From NCBI GenBank assembly GCA_029977615.1, contig JAPOKO010000002.1, positions 1 to 64,000 on the forward strand: a stretch of 64,000 bases of DNA, in the 5' to 3' direction. The stretch comes from a bacterium. Its GTDB lineage: Bacteria; Actinomycetota; Acidimicrobiia; Acidimicrobiales; Ilumatobacteraceae. Made by a program: the position numbers and the translations under genes. Positions 49,130-58,957 of this stretch are shown piece after piece (within the stretch, counting starts at the first letter, position 1; each line of letters opens with the position of its first letter). The notes under the pieces are model-generated. The model ran no database searches. It was not told the DNA's origin and was given only the letters and a program-made list of their open reading frames with translations.

Positions 49130-50410
49130 GTGAGCAGTTCCGAACCCAACCTGCAACTTACTGCCCGAGACGTCCTCAAGTCTTCATCGGTTCGTCGCAT
49201 GCTTATCTCCAGCTTTGCCTTCTACATAGGTGTGATGTTGCAGGCGGCCACGCTAGGCAAACATATTTTCGATATCACTGGTCGAGCAATTGATATTGGT
49301 TGGCTTGGATTAGCCGAATTTGCGCCAATTGCGTTACTGGTGTTTGTCAGTGGAAGCGTTGCCGACAGGTATAACCGCAAACACGTAGCCGCAATTGCTT
49401 TAACGGGCGAGTTGCTATGCGCACTTTCTCTTGTTGGTTATTCAATTTCAATTCAAGGCAATGAGAATCCTGCGGTGTGGCCGTTCTTTCTGATCGGCAT
49501 TGTTTTTGGTTCGTGTCGCGCGTTTCTATCTCCGGCAGTTCGATCGATTTACCCAATGGTTGCCCCAGACGGTGGATTGCCGCCAATTATTGCGATGAGT
49601 TCCGCAGTCTGGACATCAGCGATGATCATCGGACCAGCCGCATCTGGTTTGCTCTACAGCATTGATCCGTGGATTCCTTATGCAACAACCGCGGCGTTAA
49701 CCCTGATTGGCATTTTGGGAATCTTGCGGGTGCAGTTTTTGCGCGAGCCTCCACCGCGTGATCCAAATGAAAAGGTAACGCTTCGTTCGGCAATGGAGGG
49801 ACTGCACTTCATAAAACGCACACCGATTTTGTTGGCTGCGATTTCGCTTGATTTGTTTGCCGTGCTATTCGGAGGCGCTGTTGCATTGTTACCGGTGATT
49901 GCAGAGGAGCAACTTGGTGTCGGGAATGTTGCGTATGGATGGCTTCGAGCCGCGGGTGGCATTGGCGCAGCAGCAATGGCAGCGTTTTTAGCAGTTCGAC
50001 CACTTCAAAGAAATGTTGGTCGATCGTTGTTGATTGCAGTTGGAGTGTTTGGTTTAGCAACCATCGTGTTGGGGGATACCTCGAGTTATACCGTTGCGTT
50101 CATTGCAGTATTGGTCTTGAGTGCTGCTGACATGGTGAGCGTGTTCATTCGAGGATCAATTGTTCCGCTCGTTACTCCGGATGAAAAACGCGGTCGGGTT
50201 TCGGCCGTAGAAAATGTGTTTATTGGTGCAACAAATGAATTGGGAGCTTTTGAATCTGGAGTTGCCTCACAAGCGTTCGGTACTCCCGCAACAGTGATTG
50301 GTGGTGGCGTTGCCACCATTGCCATAGTTGGAGTGTGGTGGTTCGGATTCCCGTCGCTCCGCAAAATTGACCGATTTAGCGACTTGGATACGAGCGAGAA
50401 CCCTGCATAG
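49130..50410 (+). CDS. MFS transporter, EntS-like
   Basis: Twelve hydrophobic segments are expected over 426 residues. The layout, with an N-terminal ISSFAFYIGVMLQAATLG and the motif-A-like loop GSVADRYNRKHVAAIAL (about 75-91), recalls enterobactin-exporter-like (EntS) and macrolide-efflux MFS members. GTG 49130 is the start. Substrate is unknown. It is divergent from the amidase and followed by mscL. Confidence 0.87.
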   Translation: MSSSEPNLQLTARDVLKSSSVRRMLISSFAFYIGVMLQAATLGKHIFDITGRAIDIGWLGLAEFAPIALLVFVSGSVADRYNRKHVAAIALTGELLCALSLVGYSISIQGNENPAVWPFFLIGIVFGSCRAFLSPAVRSIYPMVAPDGGLPPIIAMSSAVWTSAMIIGPAASGLLYSIDPWIPYATTAALTLIGILGILRVQFLREPPPRDPNEKVTLRSAMEGLHFIKRTPILLAAISLDLFAVLFGGAVALLPVIAEEQLGVGNVAYGWLRAAGGIGAAAMAAFLAVRPLQRNVGRSLLIAVGVFGLATIVLGDTSSYTVAFIAVLVLSAADMVSVFIRGSIVPLVTPDEKRGRVSAVENVFIGATNELGAFESGVASQAFGTPATVIGGGVATIAIVGVWWFGFPSLRKIDRFSDLDTSENPA

Positions 50411-50439
50411 AAATTGGTTTGGCAACTACTGTGAAAGAC

Positions 50440-50850
50440 ATGTCTAAACCCCTTAAGACAAGTGGTATTGTTCACGAATTCAAAGCCTTTATTAACCGTG
50501 GAAGCGTGGTTGACGTCGCAGTTGCCTTCGTGATGGGGGCCACCTTCAAAACGGTGATTGATGCAGTCGCCGGAGACGGCAAGGACAATCAAGGAATCCT
50601 CGGAGGCTTGGTCGGTGCCGTGTTTGGCGGAAATCGACCAAACTTCAATGACAAAGGCGTGACGCTGAATGGAAGTTTTATTCCTGTTGGCGGTCTTCTG
50701 ACCGCAATTCTCAATTTCCTGATGGTGAGCACAGTGATGTTCTTTGTGATCAAGGCGTACGGTCGTTTTCACAATGCAAAAACCGAAGAATCAACAAATG
50801 ATCTTTTGGCGTCTATCCGCGACGAACTGCGCAAACAGAACAACAACTAA
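50440..50850 (+). CDS. mscL: Large-conductance mechanosensitive channel
   Basis: MscL opens under membrane tension to release solutes in osmotic downshock. HEFKAFINRGSVVDVAVAFVMGATFKTVIDAV (about 9-40) forms the N-terminal helix and first membrane helix (cited in part as NRGSVVDVAVAFVMGATF), and the second helix is FIPVGGLLTAILNFLMVSTVMFFVI (about 81-105). A C-terminal helix follows. ATG 50440 is preferred; TTG 50419 would add seven residues. It is 136 residues. The SGNH gene begins right after the stop. Confidence 0.93.
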   Translation: MSKPLKTSGIVHEFKAFINRGSVVDVAVAFVMGATFKTVIDAVAGDGKDNQGILGGLVGAVFGGNRPNFNDKGVTLNGSFIPVGGLLTAILNFLMVSTVMFFVIKAYGRFHNAKTEESTNDLLASIRDELRKQNNN

Positions 50851-51699
50851 ATGCGTCGCAACGGATTTATCGCTGGTGTAATTGCGACTCTGCTTGCAAT
50901 CGCAGTTTTATTTGGTGCCTATCGGTTTGTGGAGAATCGCAGCGAATATTTAAATGGTGTTGGCAGAATTCCAGGCGGCGACTTCAACTCTCTCATCACG
51001 CTTCCAGACGGTGTTGATCTGACATTCCCTGAGCTGATCGGAAAAATGATTGGACCACAAATAGAGGGCAATCGCGTGTTAATGATTGGCGATTCAATTT
51101 TTGCTTCCACGTCAAGCCGTTATGGAAATGAAATGTGCAACACGCTCACAAAACTCGGATGGCAAGTTGCAGTCGAGGCACAAGCAGGAGAATTCATTGG
51201 CTTTGGTGCAAAGGTACTGGGCCGCAGATGGGAAGAAGGTTGGGACACTGCAGTGGTGTTTCTCGGTACCAATAACGACGACAACATGGTGGCGTACGAG
51301 CAAAAACTGCGAGAGATGTTTGATGTGCTTTCGGAAAACCCTTTCGTCGTGTTAACCACTGCAGAGTTTCGTCCAAAACAAATGCAGATCAATGAAATCA
51401 TCAAACGTGTCGCCGAGGAGTACGGAAATGTCACCGTGCTTGACTGGGCGGCAGTGGCAAGGAATAACGGTTTGATTGGAACCGATGGGGTGCATCTAAC
51501 AGCAGACGGCCGAGCAGTTCTCGCAACTGCTGTTGCGAGAACTCTCGAATTTGCGCGTGATCGAAGCAATGGCCAGTGCTTGCCATCGGTATTTCAGAAT
51601 GATTCCAAGGTTCTCGATGCAATGCCAACAACCCTTCCTGCTGAAACGGTGACTACAGATGCGCCCGGAGGAGCGGTAGCAACTACGGTTGCCACATGA
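50851..51699 (+). CDS. Membrane-anchored SGNH/GDSL hydrolase
   Basis: An N-terminal membrane helix (FIAGVIATLLAIAVLFGAY, about 6-24) precedes the extracytoplasmic domain. The SGNH blocks are seen: MIGDSIFAS (about 78-86, Ser nucleophile), FLGTNNDDN (about 136-144, Asn), and IGTDGVHLTADG (about 208-219, Asp/His). The C-terminus is a Thr/Pro-rich tail. Likely an esterase acting on the cell envelope. It starts directly after mscL and overlaps the next gene by four bases. Confidence 0.85.
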   Translation: MRRNGFIAGVIATLLAIAVLFGAYRFVENRSEYLNGVGRIPGGDFNSLITLPDGVDLTFPELIGKMIGPQIEGNRVLMIGDSIFASTSSRYGNEMCNTLTKLGWQVAVEAQAGEFIGFGAKVLGRRWEEGWDTAVVFLGTNNDDNMVAYEQKLREMFDVLSENPFVVLTTAEFRPKQMQINEIIKRVAEEYGNVTVLDWAAVARNNGLIGTDGVHLTADGRAVLATAVARTLEFARDRSNGQCLPSVFQNDSKVLDAMPTTLPAETVTTDAPGGAVATTVAT

Positions 51700-52616
51700 C
51701 TAACAGCATGAAAATTGGAATTTTTGGCTCAAACAACGACAGCACTGTTGACGGAGTGCTCGCAGAAGTGAAGGCGGCAGAGCGCGATGGCTTCGCTTCT
51801 TATTGGCAGTCACAAATTTTTGGTCTTGATGCACTCAGCACGCTTTCGGTAGTGGGCCACCAGGTTCCGCGCATTGAACTTGGCACCAGTGTTATTCCTA
51901 CGTATCCACGTCATCCGATGATGTTGGCGCAACAAGCACTCACAGCGAACCAGGCGAGCGGTGGTCGCTTGTGCTTGGGAATCGGCCTTAGTCACCAAGT
52001 GGTCATTGAAGGAATGTTGAACCTTTCATTTGATAAGCCGTTGCGTCACATGAAGGAATACCTATCCATTCTGATGCCATTGATTCACGATCGAAAGGTT
52101 TCATTCGCGGGTGAGACACTCACTACACATGCCGAACTCACCATTGGAAAACCACAGAGTTGCGATGTTGTCGTTGCGGCACTTGGACCACAAATGCTGA
52201 GGCTTGCGGCTGCAATGACCCAGGGAACACTCACATGGTGCACCGGTCCCGAAACGCTGCGCACACTCACCGTGCCAACAATTAACGAGGCTGCAGACAA
52301 ACTTGGAAAGCCAAAGCCTCGCGTCATTGCAGCTCTTCCAGTGTGTGTCACGAAGGACGTTGAAGGTGCACGAGCTCGAGCAGCACAAGTATTTGCGGTG
52401 TATGGACAGTTGCCAAGTTATCGAGCAATGTTGGACCACGAGGGCGCTGCCGGCCCAGCAGACGTTGCCATCATCGGTTCAGCAAGTGAAGTGTTTGACA
52501 AGATTGCAGCATTGCAAGAAGTTGGTGTCACTGATTTCGGTGGAGTGGAGTTCGGTGCAACACCAGATGAACAGCACGACACGCGTGAAATGTTGAAGTC
52601 GCTATTACAGCGTTAG
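51696..52616 (+). CDS. LLM-class F420-dependent oxidoreductase
   Basis: The family fold is a TIM barrel binding F420 or FMN. The N-terminal KIGIFGSNNDS and FASYWQSQIFGLDALST (about 30-46), then LGTSVIPTYPRHPMMLAQQA (about 60-79) are typical, as is LGIGLSHQVVIEG. Length 306 aa fits the F420-type subgroup common in actinobacteria. The substrate is unknown. Its start overlaps the SGNH gene by four bases and the convergent fumarase ends four bases after it. Confidence 0.87.
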   Translation: MTNSMKIGIFGSNNDSTVDGVLAEVKAAERDGFASYWQSQIFGLDALSTLSVVGHQVPRIELGTSVIPTYPRHPMMLAQQALTANQASGGRLCLGIGLSHQVVIEGMLNLSFDKPLRHMKEYLSILMPLIHDRKVSFAGETLTTHAELTIGKPQSCDVVVAALGPQMLRLAAAMTQGTLTWCTGPETLRTLTVPTINEAADKLGKPKPRVIAALPVCVTKDVEGARARAAQVFAVYGQLPSYRAMLDHEGAAGPADVAIIGSASEVFDKIAALQEVGVTDFGGVEFGATPDEQHDTREMLKSLLQR

Positions 52617-52620
52617 TTCA

Positions 52621-54282
52621 CTATTTACGAACAGTTAGCTTGACGCCAGTGTTGGCATTGATTGCGTCAAAGAAGTCATTGCCTTTGTCGTCAACCACGA
52701 TGAATGCAGGGAAGTCTTGAACTTCAATTTTCCACACAGCTTCCATACCGAGTTCGGCATACTCAAGTACTTCAACTTTGGTGATGCAGTCTTGGGCTAA
52801 GCGTGCTGCTGGACCGCCGATTGAACCAAGATAAAACCCGCCGTAGGTATTGCATGCATCGGTGACCTGCTTGGAGCGGTTTCCCTTTGCCAACATGACA
52901 AAGCTTCCACCAGCAGCCTGAAAATCGGCAACGTAGCTGTCCATGCGACCTGCAGTAGTTGGACCAAATGAACCCGATGCAAAACCCTCTGGCGTTTTTG
53001 CAGGTCCTGCGTAATAGACGCAATGATCTTTCATATATTGCGGAAGACCGTTGCCGGCATCGAGACGTTCTTTGATCTTTGCGTGTGCAATATCGCGGGC
53101 TACCACCATTGGACCAGTGAGCATGACCCGTGTTTTCACGGGGTACTTCGACAACGTGTCGCGAATTTCTGACATTGGCAAATTGAGATCGATTGCAACC
53201 ACTTCGGTTGCTAGATGCTCTTCGGTGATTTCCGGAAGGAAGCGAGCAGGATCGGTCTCGAGTTGCTCAAGGAAAATGCCCTTACTGTTGATCTTTCCAA
53301 GAGCTTGGCGATCGGCGCTACAACTCACAGCCATGGCTACCGGGCAGCTTGCGCCGTGGCGAGGAAGGCGAATAACGCGCACGTCGTGACAGAAGTACTT
53401 GCCACCAAATTGCGCACCGATTCCTGTTTGTTGCGACAACGTGAGCATCTTCTGTTCAAGGTCGAGATCGCGGAATGCGTGTCCGAGTTTGCTGCCCGAT
53501 GTTGGCAGCGAATCGAGGTAGTGAGCGCTTGCAAGTTTTGCTGTCTCTACAGCGTTCTCTGCTGAAGTTCCACCAATGACGATTGCGAGGTGATACGGAG
53601 GACATGCCGCAGTGCCAAGAGTCTTCATTTTTTCAAATGCCCAAGGCAACAACGACTTTTCATTGAGTAGTGCTTTGGTCTCTTGAAACAAGTAGCTCTT
53701 GTTAGCCGAACCGCCACCTTTGGCCATGAACAAGAACTTGTATTCATCGCCGTCAACAGATGAAATTTTGATTTCTGCAGGAAGGTTGGTGTTGGTATTC
53801 ACCTCTTCGTACATCGAAAGTGGAGCAAGTTGGCTGTAGCGAAGGTTGCTGGTGAGATACGTGTTGTAGATACCGCGTGAAATTGCTTCTTCATCACCGC
53901 CGCCCGTAAACACGAATTGGCCTTTCTTCCCTTTCACAATTGCCGTGCCCGTGTCTTGGCACATTGGCAACACGCCACCAGCAGAGATGCTGGCATTCTT
54001 CAGCAAATCAAGCGCTACAAATCGATCGTTATCGCTTGCTTCAGGGTCAACCATGATGTTGGCGAGTTGTTGCAAGTGACTCGCGCGCAATAGGTGAGCA
54101 ATGTCGCGCATGGCGTGCTCGGTGAGCATAACTATTGCAGCGGGATCAACTTTGAGAAAGGTTCCTTCGCTGGTCTCAAAAGTAGAAACACCTTCGTTTC
54201 CTAGGAAACGGTATTGCGTGTCATCTGCGCCAAGAGGAAGCAGCTCCGAGAATTCAAATGGTGCTGGCGTTGGCTTTGCCAT
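52621..54282 (-). CDS. Class I fumarate hydratase (iron-sulfur)
   Basis: This TCA-cycle enzyme interconverts fumarate and malate using a labile [4Fe-4S] cluster. Family cysteines lie in [12 protein letters not shown] (about 105-116), [16 protein letters not shown] (about 226-241) and [13 protein letters not shown] (about 317-329). The fused alpha and beta parts give 553 residues, like FumA/FumB. ATG 54282 sits at the end of the upstream gene (TAATG overlap), so they are co-translated. The usual E. coli-type symbol would be fumA. Confidence 0.93.
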   Translation of the reverse strand: MAKPTPAPFEFSELLPLGADDTQYRFLGNEGVSTFETSEGTFLKVDPAAIVMLTEHAMRDIAHLLRASHLQQLANIMVDPEASDNDRFVALDLLKNASISAGGVLPMCQDTGTAIVKGKKGQFVFTGGGDEEAISRGIYNTYLTSNLRYSQLAPLSMYEEVNTNTNLPAEIKISSVDGDEYKFLFMAKGGGSANKSYLFQETKALLNEKSLLPWAFEKMKTLGTAACPPYHLAIVIGGTSAENAVETAKLASAHYLDSLPTSGSKLGHAFRDLDLEQKMLTLSQQTGIGAQFGGKYFCHDVRVIRLPRHGASCPVAMAVSCSADRQALGKINSKGIFLEQLETDPARFLPEITEEHLATEVVAIDLNLPMSEIRDTLSKYPVKTRVMLTGPMVVARDIAHAKIKERLDAGNGLPQYMKDHCVYYAGPAKTPEGFASGSFGPTTAGRMDSYVADFQAAGGSFVMLAKGNRSKQVTDACNTYGGFYLGSIGGPAARLAQDCITKVEVLEYAELGMEAVWKIEVQDFPAFIVVDDKGNDFFDAINANTGVKLTVRK

Positions 54283-54770
54283 TACACGAGTGCCGGTGTG
54301 CCCTTGTAGGTACCTGGGTCGCCAGCAGCGGGAATCAACGGACGTGACCACTTCACCGTGTCGGCAATGTAGTCAGAAACTTCGCGCCATGACTTAGGGC
54401 TCCATCCCTGAGCGCACTGTGGCACGGTTCCATCTGACTGAATAAACACAAACGCAGGAAGTTCTGTGAGACCGAGTTGCTTAACCAACACGCGGTCTGG
54501 ATCGGTGAAGGTGAGATAGGTGTCTGCTAGCGGACCAAGGAACTTTTTGGCATCGGCTTCAGAGGATGTGACCACAAAATTGACTCGTGTCGCTGCACCG
54601 GAGAACTCATGCAGGATTCTTGAAGCGGTCTTCAAGATCCATGAACTTTCGTTGGTGTAGGGATCGATGACGATGGACGTGAGATGGAAGGTGGTCAACC
54701 ATTCGCGCAATGGGCGAGCCTCGCCGTTGAGGGGTTTGAGTGAGGTGTCGAGAGAAGGTGCGTTTGCCAC
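54282..54770 (-). CDS. Thioredoxin-like protein lacking the CxxC motif
   Basis: The fold of a thioredoxin-like protein can be followed ([20 protein letters not shown], then [18 protein letters not shown] with the cis-Pro loop, about 108-125). The usual CxxC is absent; the single Cys (PQCAQGWSP) comes late. It therefore cannot be a normal disulfide reductase. GTG 54770 gives the natural start; TTG 54788 is an alternative. It is followed directly by fumarase with a stop/start overlap, and is divergent from the gene at 54812. Confidence 0.7.
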   Translation of the reverse strand: MANAPSLDTSLKPLNGEARPLREWLTTFHLTSIVIDPYTNESSWILKTASRILHEFSGAATRVNFVVTSSEADAKKFLGPLADTYLTFTDPDRVLVKQLGLTELPAFVFIQSDGTVPQCAQGWSPKSWREVSDYIADTVKWSRPLIPAAGDPGTYKGTPALV

Positions 54771-54811
54771 AGGATGAGACGGTAGCAAGTTAGAGCACTA
54801 GCGTCTCAACA

Positions 54812-55612
54812 ATGCACCCGATTGAGCATCTGCGGTATGTGGCGCGTGCCACTGGAGCCGACCCGGTGGCACTGGTGAGCGAGACAGCACAAGCGCTATT
54901 TGGCTTGCATATGGAGCCGGCGGGCTTGGTTTTGGCCGCACGGAGAATTGTGGAGCGACACCCAACATGTGCGCCATTGTGGTGGCTGTGCGCTCAAGCG
55001 TTATCTGCACTTGACCCGTTTGAACGTCTGTATGAACTGGAATCCGAGATCGACAAAGATGCAACGACTGACCATCTGCTTGAGCACATCAGCGAAGCGA
55101 AGACAATGTGCATAGTTGGATGGAGCCCAACAGCGCTTGAAGCCTTGGTGCAACGTGGTGATTGCAAAGCCTTAGTGATTGATTCATTCGGATCGGCGGA
55201 TAGTGCTGTGAATGCACTTGAGCGCGTTCAGGTGGAGGCAGAAAGCGTGTCGATTGAACATGCAGCTCGCGCGATTGAAATGTGCGACATGGTGGTGCTT
55301 GATGCACTGGGATGCGGACCAGACGAATTCTTAATGACCTCTGGTTCGCATGGTGTGGCCGCACTCGCATATGTTGCACAAAAACCTGCTGTCGTCACTG
55401 CACGACGCGGCACGCGATTGCCATCAGAACTGTGGGAGTCAATGAAGTCGCGCAATTTCGATGCACAACGACCGTGGCGAACCGAAGTGGATGTTGTTCC
55501 GCGCGAACTGATTCGCGCTGTGGTTGGACCACAGGGAATCGTGGATGCCTCGCTGTCGGTAGTGGCCGAATGTGCGCCTACGACCGAGATGCTCGTGCGC
55601 AGTGCGATGTAA
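54812..55612 (+). CDS. IF-2B/eIF-2B-like Rossmann-type protein
   Basis: The protein starts with a helical region (HPIEHLRYVARATGADP, then RRIVERHPTCAPLWWLCAQAL). The C-terminal half has a strand/helix pattern with MCDMVVLDALGCGPDEFLMTSG and AALAYVAQKPAVVTARRGTRLP (cited in part). That follows the eIF-2B alpha/MtnA-like fold, which binds sugar phosphates or nucleotides. The function in actinobacteria is not established. It is divergent from the thioredoxin-like gene and 10 bases before the CoA-ester lyase. Confidence 0.6.
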   Translation: MHPIEHLRYVARATGADPVALVSETAQALFGLHMEPAGLVLAARRIVERHPTCAPLWWLCAQALSALDPFERLYELESEIDKDATTDHLLEHISEAKTMCIVGWSPTALEALVQRGDCKALVIDSFGSADSAVNALERVQVEAESVSIEHAARAIEMCDMVVLDALGCGPDEFLMTSGSHGVAALAYVAQKPAVVTARRGTRLPSELWESMKSRNFDAQRPWRTEVDVVPRELIRAVVGPQGIVDASLSVVAECAPTTEMLVRSAM

Positions 55613-55622
55613 CCTGTAAACC

Positions 55623-56564
55623 ATGTCAGCACGCTCCCGTAATCTTCCTCGCCGTTCTTGTCTGTCAATTCCAGGCTCGTCAGAAAAAATGCTGGGCAAG
55701 GGTCCAGGAATTCCTGCCGACATGGTGTTCCTCGATCTTGAAGACGCTGTAGCTCCAAAAGAAAAAGAAGCTTCACGCGCAAAAATCGCCGCCGCAATTC
55801 GTGGCAACGACTGGGGCGACAAGGTGTTGTGTGTTCGCGTGAACGACTGGAGCACCAAGTGGACAGCCTTCGACATCATCGAAGTTGTTGGCAACGCGGG
55901 TGAGCGTCTTGATGAAATCATGTTGCCAAAGGTTGAATCTGCAGCGCAGATCGTGGCAACTGACATGCTGCTTCGCCAAGTAGAAATTTCAGCTGGTTTG
56001 CCAATCGGCCACATCGGTATTGAAGCGCAAATTGAAACTGCTCGCGGACTCATCAACGTTGAAGAAATCTGTGCAGCCAGCCCACGCCTTGAAACCATTA
56101 TCTTCGGCCCAGCCGACTTCGCAGCAAGCATGGAAATGCCAGTGCTCACAGGTGGCGTGAAGATCGATGAGTACCCAGGCGATCACTTCCATTACGTGTA
56201 CAACAAAATCTTGATGGCAGGACGGGCAAATGGACTGCAAGTAATTGACGGACCGTTCTTGCATGTTCGCGATAGCGATGCGCTTCGCGAGTACAGCATG
56301 CGTTCACGCATTCTTGGCTACGACGGCAAGTGGGCATTGCACCCAGACCAAGTAACCGTCTTGAACGACGTGTTCTCGCCAACGCAAGAGCAGTTTGATA
56401 AAGCGTGGTCGATTATTGATGCCTACAAAGAAGCCACTGAAGGCGAAGGCAAGGGTGCAGTCATGTTTGGCAACGAAATGATTGACGAAGCCAGTCGCAA
56501 GATGGCATTGAAGTTCATCTCGCGTGGCGAGCGTGCAGGTCGCAAGCGTTCACCACAAGCGTGA
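55623..56564 (+). CDS. HpcH/HpaI-family CoA-ester lyase (malyl-CoA / citramalyl-CoA type)
   Basis: CitE-like and Mcl enzymes cleave or form malyl-CoA, beta-methylmalyl-CoA or citramalyl-CoA. The signature is RSCLSIPGSSEKMLGKG (about 11-27), then DMVFLDLEDAVAPKEK (about 33-48), MLPKVESAAQI (about 100-110), and FGPADFAASM (about 160-169). The metal-binding Glu and Asp are kept. Length (313 aa) fits Mcl. It lies near a long acyl-CoA dehydrogenase and a MaoC hydratase, which together resemble steps of the ethylmalonyl-CoA pathway; that pathway reading is inference. Confidence 0.85.
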   Translation: MSARSRNLPRRSCLSIPGSSEKMLGKGPGIPADMVFLDLEDAVAPKEKEASRAKIAAAIRGNDWGDKVLCVRVNDWSTKWTAFDIIEVVGNAGERLDEIMLPKVESAAQIVATDMLLRQVEISAGLPIGHIGIEAQIETARGLINVEEICAASPRLETIIFGPADFAASMEMPVLTGGVKIDEYPGDHFHYVYNKILMAGRANGLQVIDGPFLHVRDSDALREYSMRSRILGYDGKWALHPDQVTVLNDVFSPTQEQFDKAWSIIDAYKEATEGEGKGAVMFGNEMIDEASRKMALKFISRGERAGRKRSPQA

Positions 56565-57274
56565 CCAAACGTTTCGACGCAATTATGTTTGATGCCGGCG
56601 GCATCTTTTTATTACCCGACCCCATTTCGCTTGGTGCAATTATTCGGGCTCACGGTGGCGATGGATCAATTGAACGTTTAATGCGAGCACATTATGCAGG
56701 CATGGAACGTTTGGACAATGTTGCACGTGAAAATGCAAAGGAAACCATTGATGGTTTCAGTTGGGATCCATATCGTGATGCATATGTAGAGGCAGCAGGA
56801 ATTACCGGACCTGCAGCAGTGACCGCAAGTGCACAACTGCGAAAAATGTTCTCACCGTTTTTATGGCGATATCCAATTCTTGAATCCGCTGCAGCATTGT
56901 GGCAGATGCACTTGAAGGGTCTACCGATCGGCATTGTGTCGAATGCCAGCGGACAAGTGGAAGCAACGCTTGCCAACCAATGCATTTGTCAGGTGGGCAC
57001 CGGTGCCGGAGTGCCGGTACTCATTGTTACTGATTCGCATGTCATTGGAACAGCCAAACCTCATCCGGGAATCTTCCGTGATGCGATCGCAGTCATGAAT
57101 GACATAGGAATTGGAAACGACAGAATTGCTTACGTTGGCGATTCATATGTCAACGACGTCGTCGGGGCGCGCAATGCAGGACTGCAACCAATTTTGTTAG
57201 ATCCGTACAACGATCATGCAAATTATGATTGCGAACGAATTAGCTCGCTACACGATTTGCTCGCGCTTATTTAA
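56561..57274 (+). CDS. HAD-superfamily hydrolase
   Basis: The start GTG 56561 overlaps the lyase stop. Motif I is altered: IMFDAGGIFLLPDP (about 7-20) has Asp at the first position but Gly where the second Asp normally lies. Motif II is a conserved Ser in GIVSNASGQ (about 125-133), and motif III/IV lies at GTAKPHPGIF and YVGDSYVNDVVGARNAG (about 188-204). It probably acts on a small phosphorylated metabolite, though the missing second Asp makes phosphatase activity uncertain. It overlaps the convergent dehydrogenase by eight bases. Confidence 0.8.
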   Translation: MTKRFDAIMFDAGGIFLLPDPISLGAIIRAHGGDGSIERLMRAHYAGMERLDNVARENAKETIDGFSWDPYRDAYVEAAGITGPAAVTASAQLRKMFSPFLWRYPILESAAALWQMHLKGLPIGIVSNASGQVEATLANQCICQVGTGAGVPVLIVTDSHVIGTAKPHPGIFRDAIAVMNDIGIGNDRIAYVGDSYVNDVVGARNAGLQPILLDPYNDHANYDCERISSLHDLLALI

Positions 57275-58886
57275 CTGCTGACTCTTCAACCAAACGGCGA
57301 GCAATCACTTTCAAGCACAGTGTTTCGTCGGCGCCTTCAAAGATTGACAACACGCGAGCGTCAACGAAGAGACGGCTCACTGAGTATTCCTCGGCATAAC
57401 CAAAACCGCCATGAATTTGCATGGCTTCGCGCGACACCCATTCGGCCGCCTTGCACACATATGCCTTCACCATGCTGGCTTCCATTTGGCCTTCGCCTTT
57501 GCCCATCAGCTTGGCAACGGTGTAGGCAAACTGACGTGAAGCCTGGGTGATCACGGCCATCCGACCCAGCTTGGCTTGAGTGAGTTGGTACTCGGCAATG
57601 TTGTGGCCAAATGCTTTGCGGTTGTTGGCGTATTCAACTGCCGATTCATAGGAAGCTTGCATCACGCCAACTGCACGTGCCGCTGTTTGTAGACGACCGT
57701 TTTCGAATCCGCTCATTTGGTAATAGAAGCCTTTGCCCAAACCTGATTCTTCACCGATCAAATGGTTTGCAGGAACGAACCAGTTCTCGATTGCAATTTC
57801 ATAGCTATGCATGCCGCGATAGCCGATGGTGTCAATTGGGCGGCCTTCCATTTTTCCGCCACCAGGTTGCTTGAACATGAAGCCATGAGCATCGCCTAGA
57901 GGTTTTGGAACGATAAACAAACTCAGACCACGGTGTGTCTTGCTGCGATCTGGATCGGTTCGTGCAAGCAGCATCAAGACGTTGGCGCGGGCGGCAAACG
58001 TGCACCATGTTTTTACGCCGTTGATGACGTAACCCTCGACGCCGTCTTCGTTTGTGCCCTTCACCGCCATCGTGGTGAGGTTGGCAACGTCGCTGCCGTA
58101 ATCAGGTTCGGTAACTGCAACTGCAGCCATCACTTCTGCAGATGCAAGCTTTGGTAACCACTCCTGCTTTTGCGCTTCAGTTCCACCATTAACCAATGCG
58201 CGCGTGAGAATTTCTGGGCGAGTGATCAGTGAACCGCCGATTCCAAGCGATGCACGTGACAACTCTTCGGTTGCAATGCAGTTCGCCATGTATTCGCCGT
58301 CGCCACCTTCACTGAAACCGCCATACTCAGATGGAACGGAAAGTCCGAATGCGCCAAGCTCGGCAAGACCTGAAATGATTTCTTCTGGAACGTCTGCGTT
58401 GTGGCGGTGCACATGTTCGGCGCGTGGTGCAATCACTTTTGTGGCAAAACTGCGGAACGTGTCTTGCACCATTTCGAATTCGTCTTCTAAGTGGCGAGGT
58501 CCGGCTACAGACGCAAGCGACGCCAAAAACTCGGGCTCGCGAAATGCGGTCATGAAATCATGCGCTGATCCGAGCGGGTTCTGTTCAACTCCCCACATTT
58601 CTTCACGGCCAAGGAGGCGAGTGCTGACTTCGTGCAACATGTCGGCAACGAATGCGCAGGTGATGAGTGCTTCAGAATTTCCCTTACCGCCGTAGTCAAT
58701 GAGAGAGCGAGCAGTTTCAACCGCTGCGGCAGAATGTGCAAGATCGTAAGCAAGCACCTGGTGATCATCGGGTCCGCCTTGAGCTGCGAGCGTGCGAACG
58801 CCTTTTCCGACGACGCGACGAGCCAAATCGATGACCTCTGCAGCACGTGTGAGATCTGGGGTTGGAGACGATGTAGGGGTTGCCAT
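57267..58886 (-). CDS. Long acyl-CoA dehydrogenase, methylsuccinyl-CoA dehydrogenase-like
   Basis: ATG 58886 gives 539 residues, about 150 more than a standard acyl-CoA dehydrogenase. The extra N-terminal domain (about 1-150, helical) is characteristic of methylsuccinyl-CoA dehydrogenase (Mcd) of the ethylmalonyl-CoA pathway. The core has AVTEPDYGSDVANLTTMAV (about 270-288), NGVKTWCTFAARANV, and C-terminal MQIHGGFGYAEEYSVSRLFVD (cited in part as IHGGFGYAEEYSVSR) and FEGADETL. FAD binding and the catalytic Glu (IFEGADET) are intact. The neighbours (CoA-ester lyase, MaoC) support Mcd; no ccr or mutase gene is in the window. Confidence 0.85.
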   Translation of the reverse strand: MATPTSSPTPDLTRAAEVIDLARRVVGKGVRTLAAQGGPDDHQVLAYDLAHSAAAVETARSLIDYGGKGNSEALITCAFVADMLHEVSTRLLGREEMWGVEQNPLGSAHDFMTAFREPEFLASLASVAGPRHLEDEFEMVQDTFRSFATKVIAPRAEHVHRHNADVPEEIISGLAELGAFGLSVPSEYGGFSEGGDGEYMANCIATEELSRASLGIGGSLITRPEILTRALVNGGTEAQKQEWLPKLASAEVMAAVAVTEPDYGSDVANLTTMAVKGTNEDGVEGYVINGVKTWCTFAARANVLMLLARTDPDRSKTHRGLSLFIVPKPLGDAHGFMFKQPGGGKMEGRPIDTIGYRGMHSYEIAIENWFVPANHLIGEESGLGKGFYYQMSGFENGRLQTAARAVGVMQASYESAVEYANNRKAFGHNIAEYQLTQAKLGRMAVITQASRQFAYTVAKLMGKGEGQMEASMVKAYVCKAAEWVSREAMQIHGGFGYAEEYSVSRLFVDARVLSIFEGADETLCLKVIARRLVEESAVK

Positions 58887-58957
58887 TTCGTAAACGCTAG
58901 TGAGCACTGGGTCATAGGGACTAACCCTGCAGGGCGTTGTCACCTACGATTTAGGGC

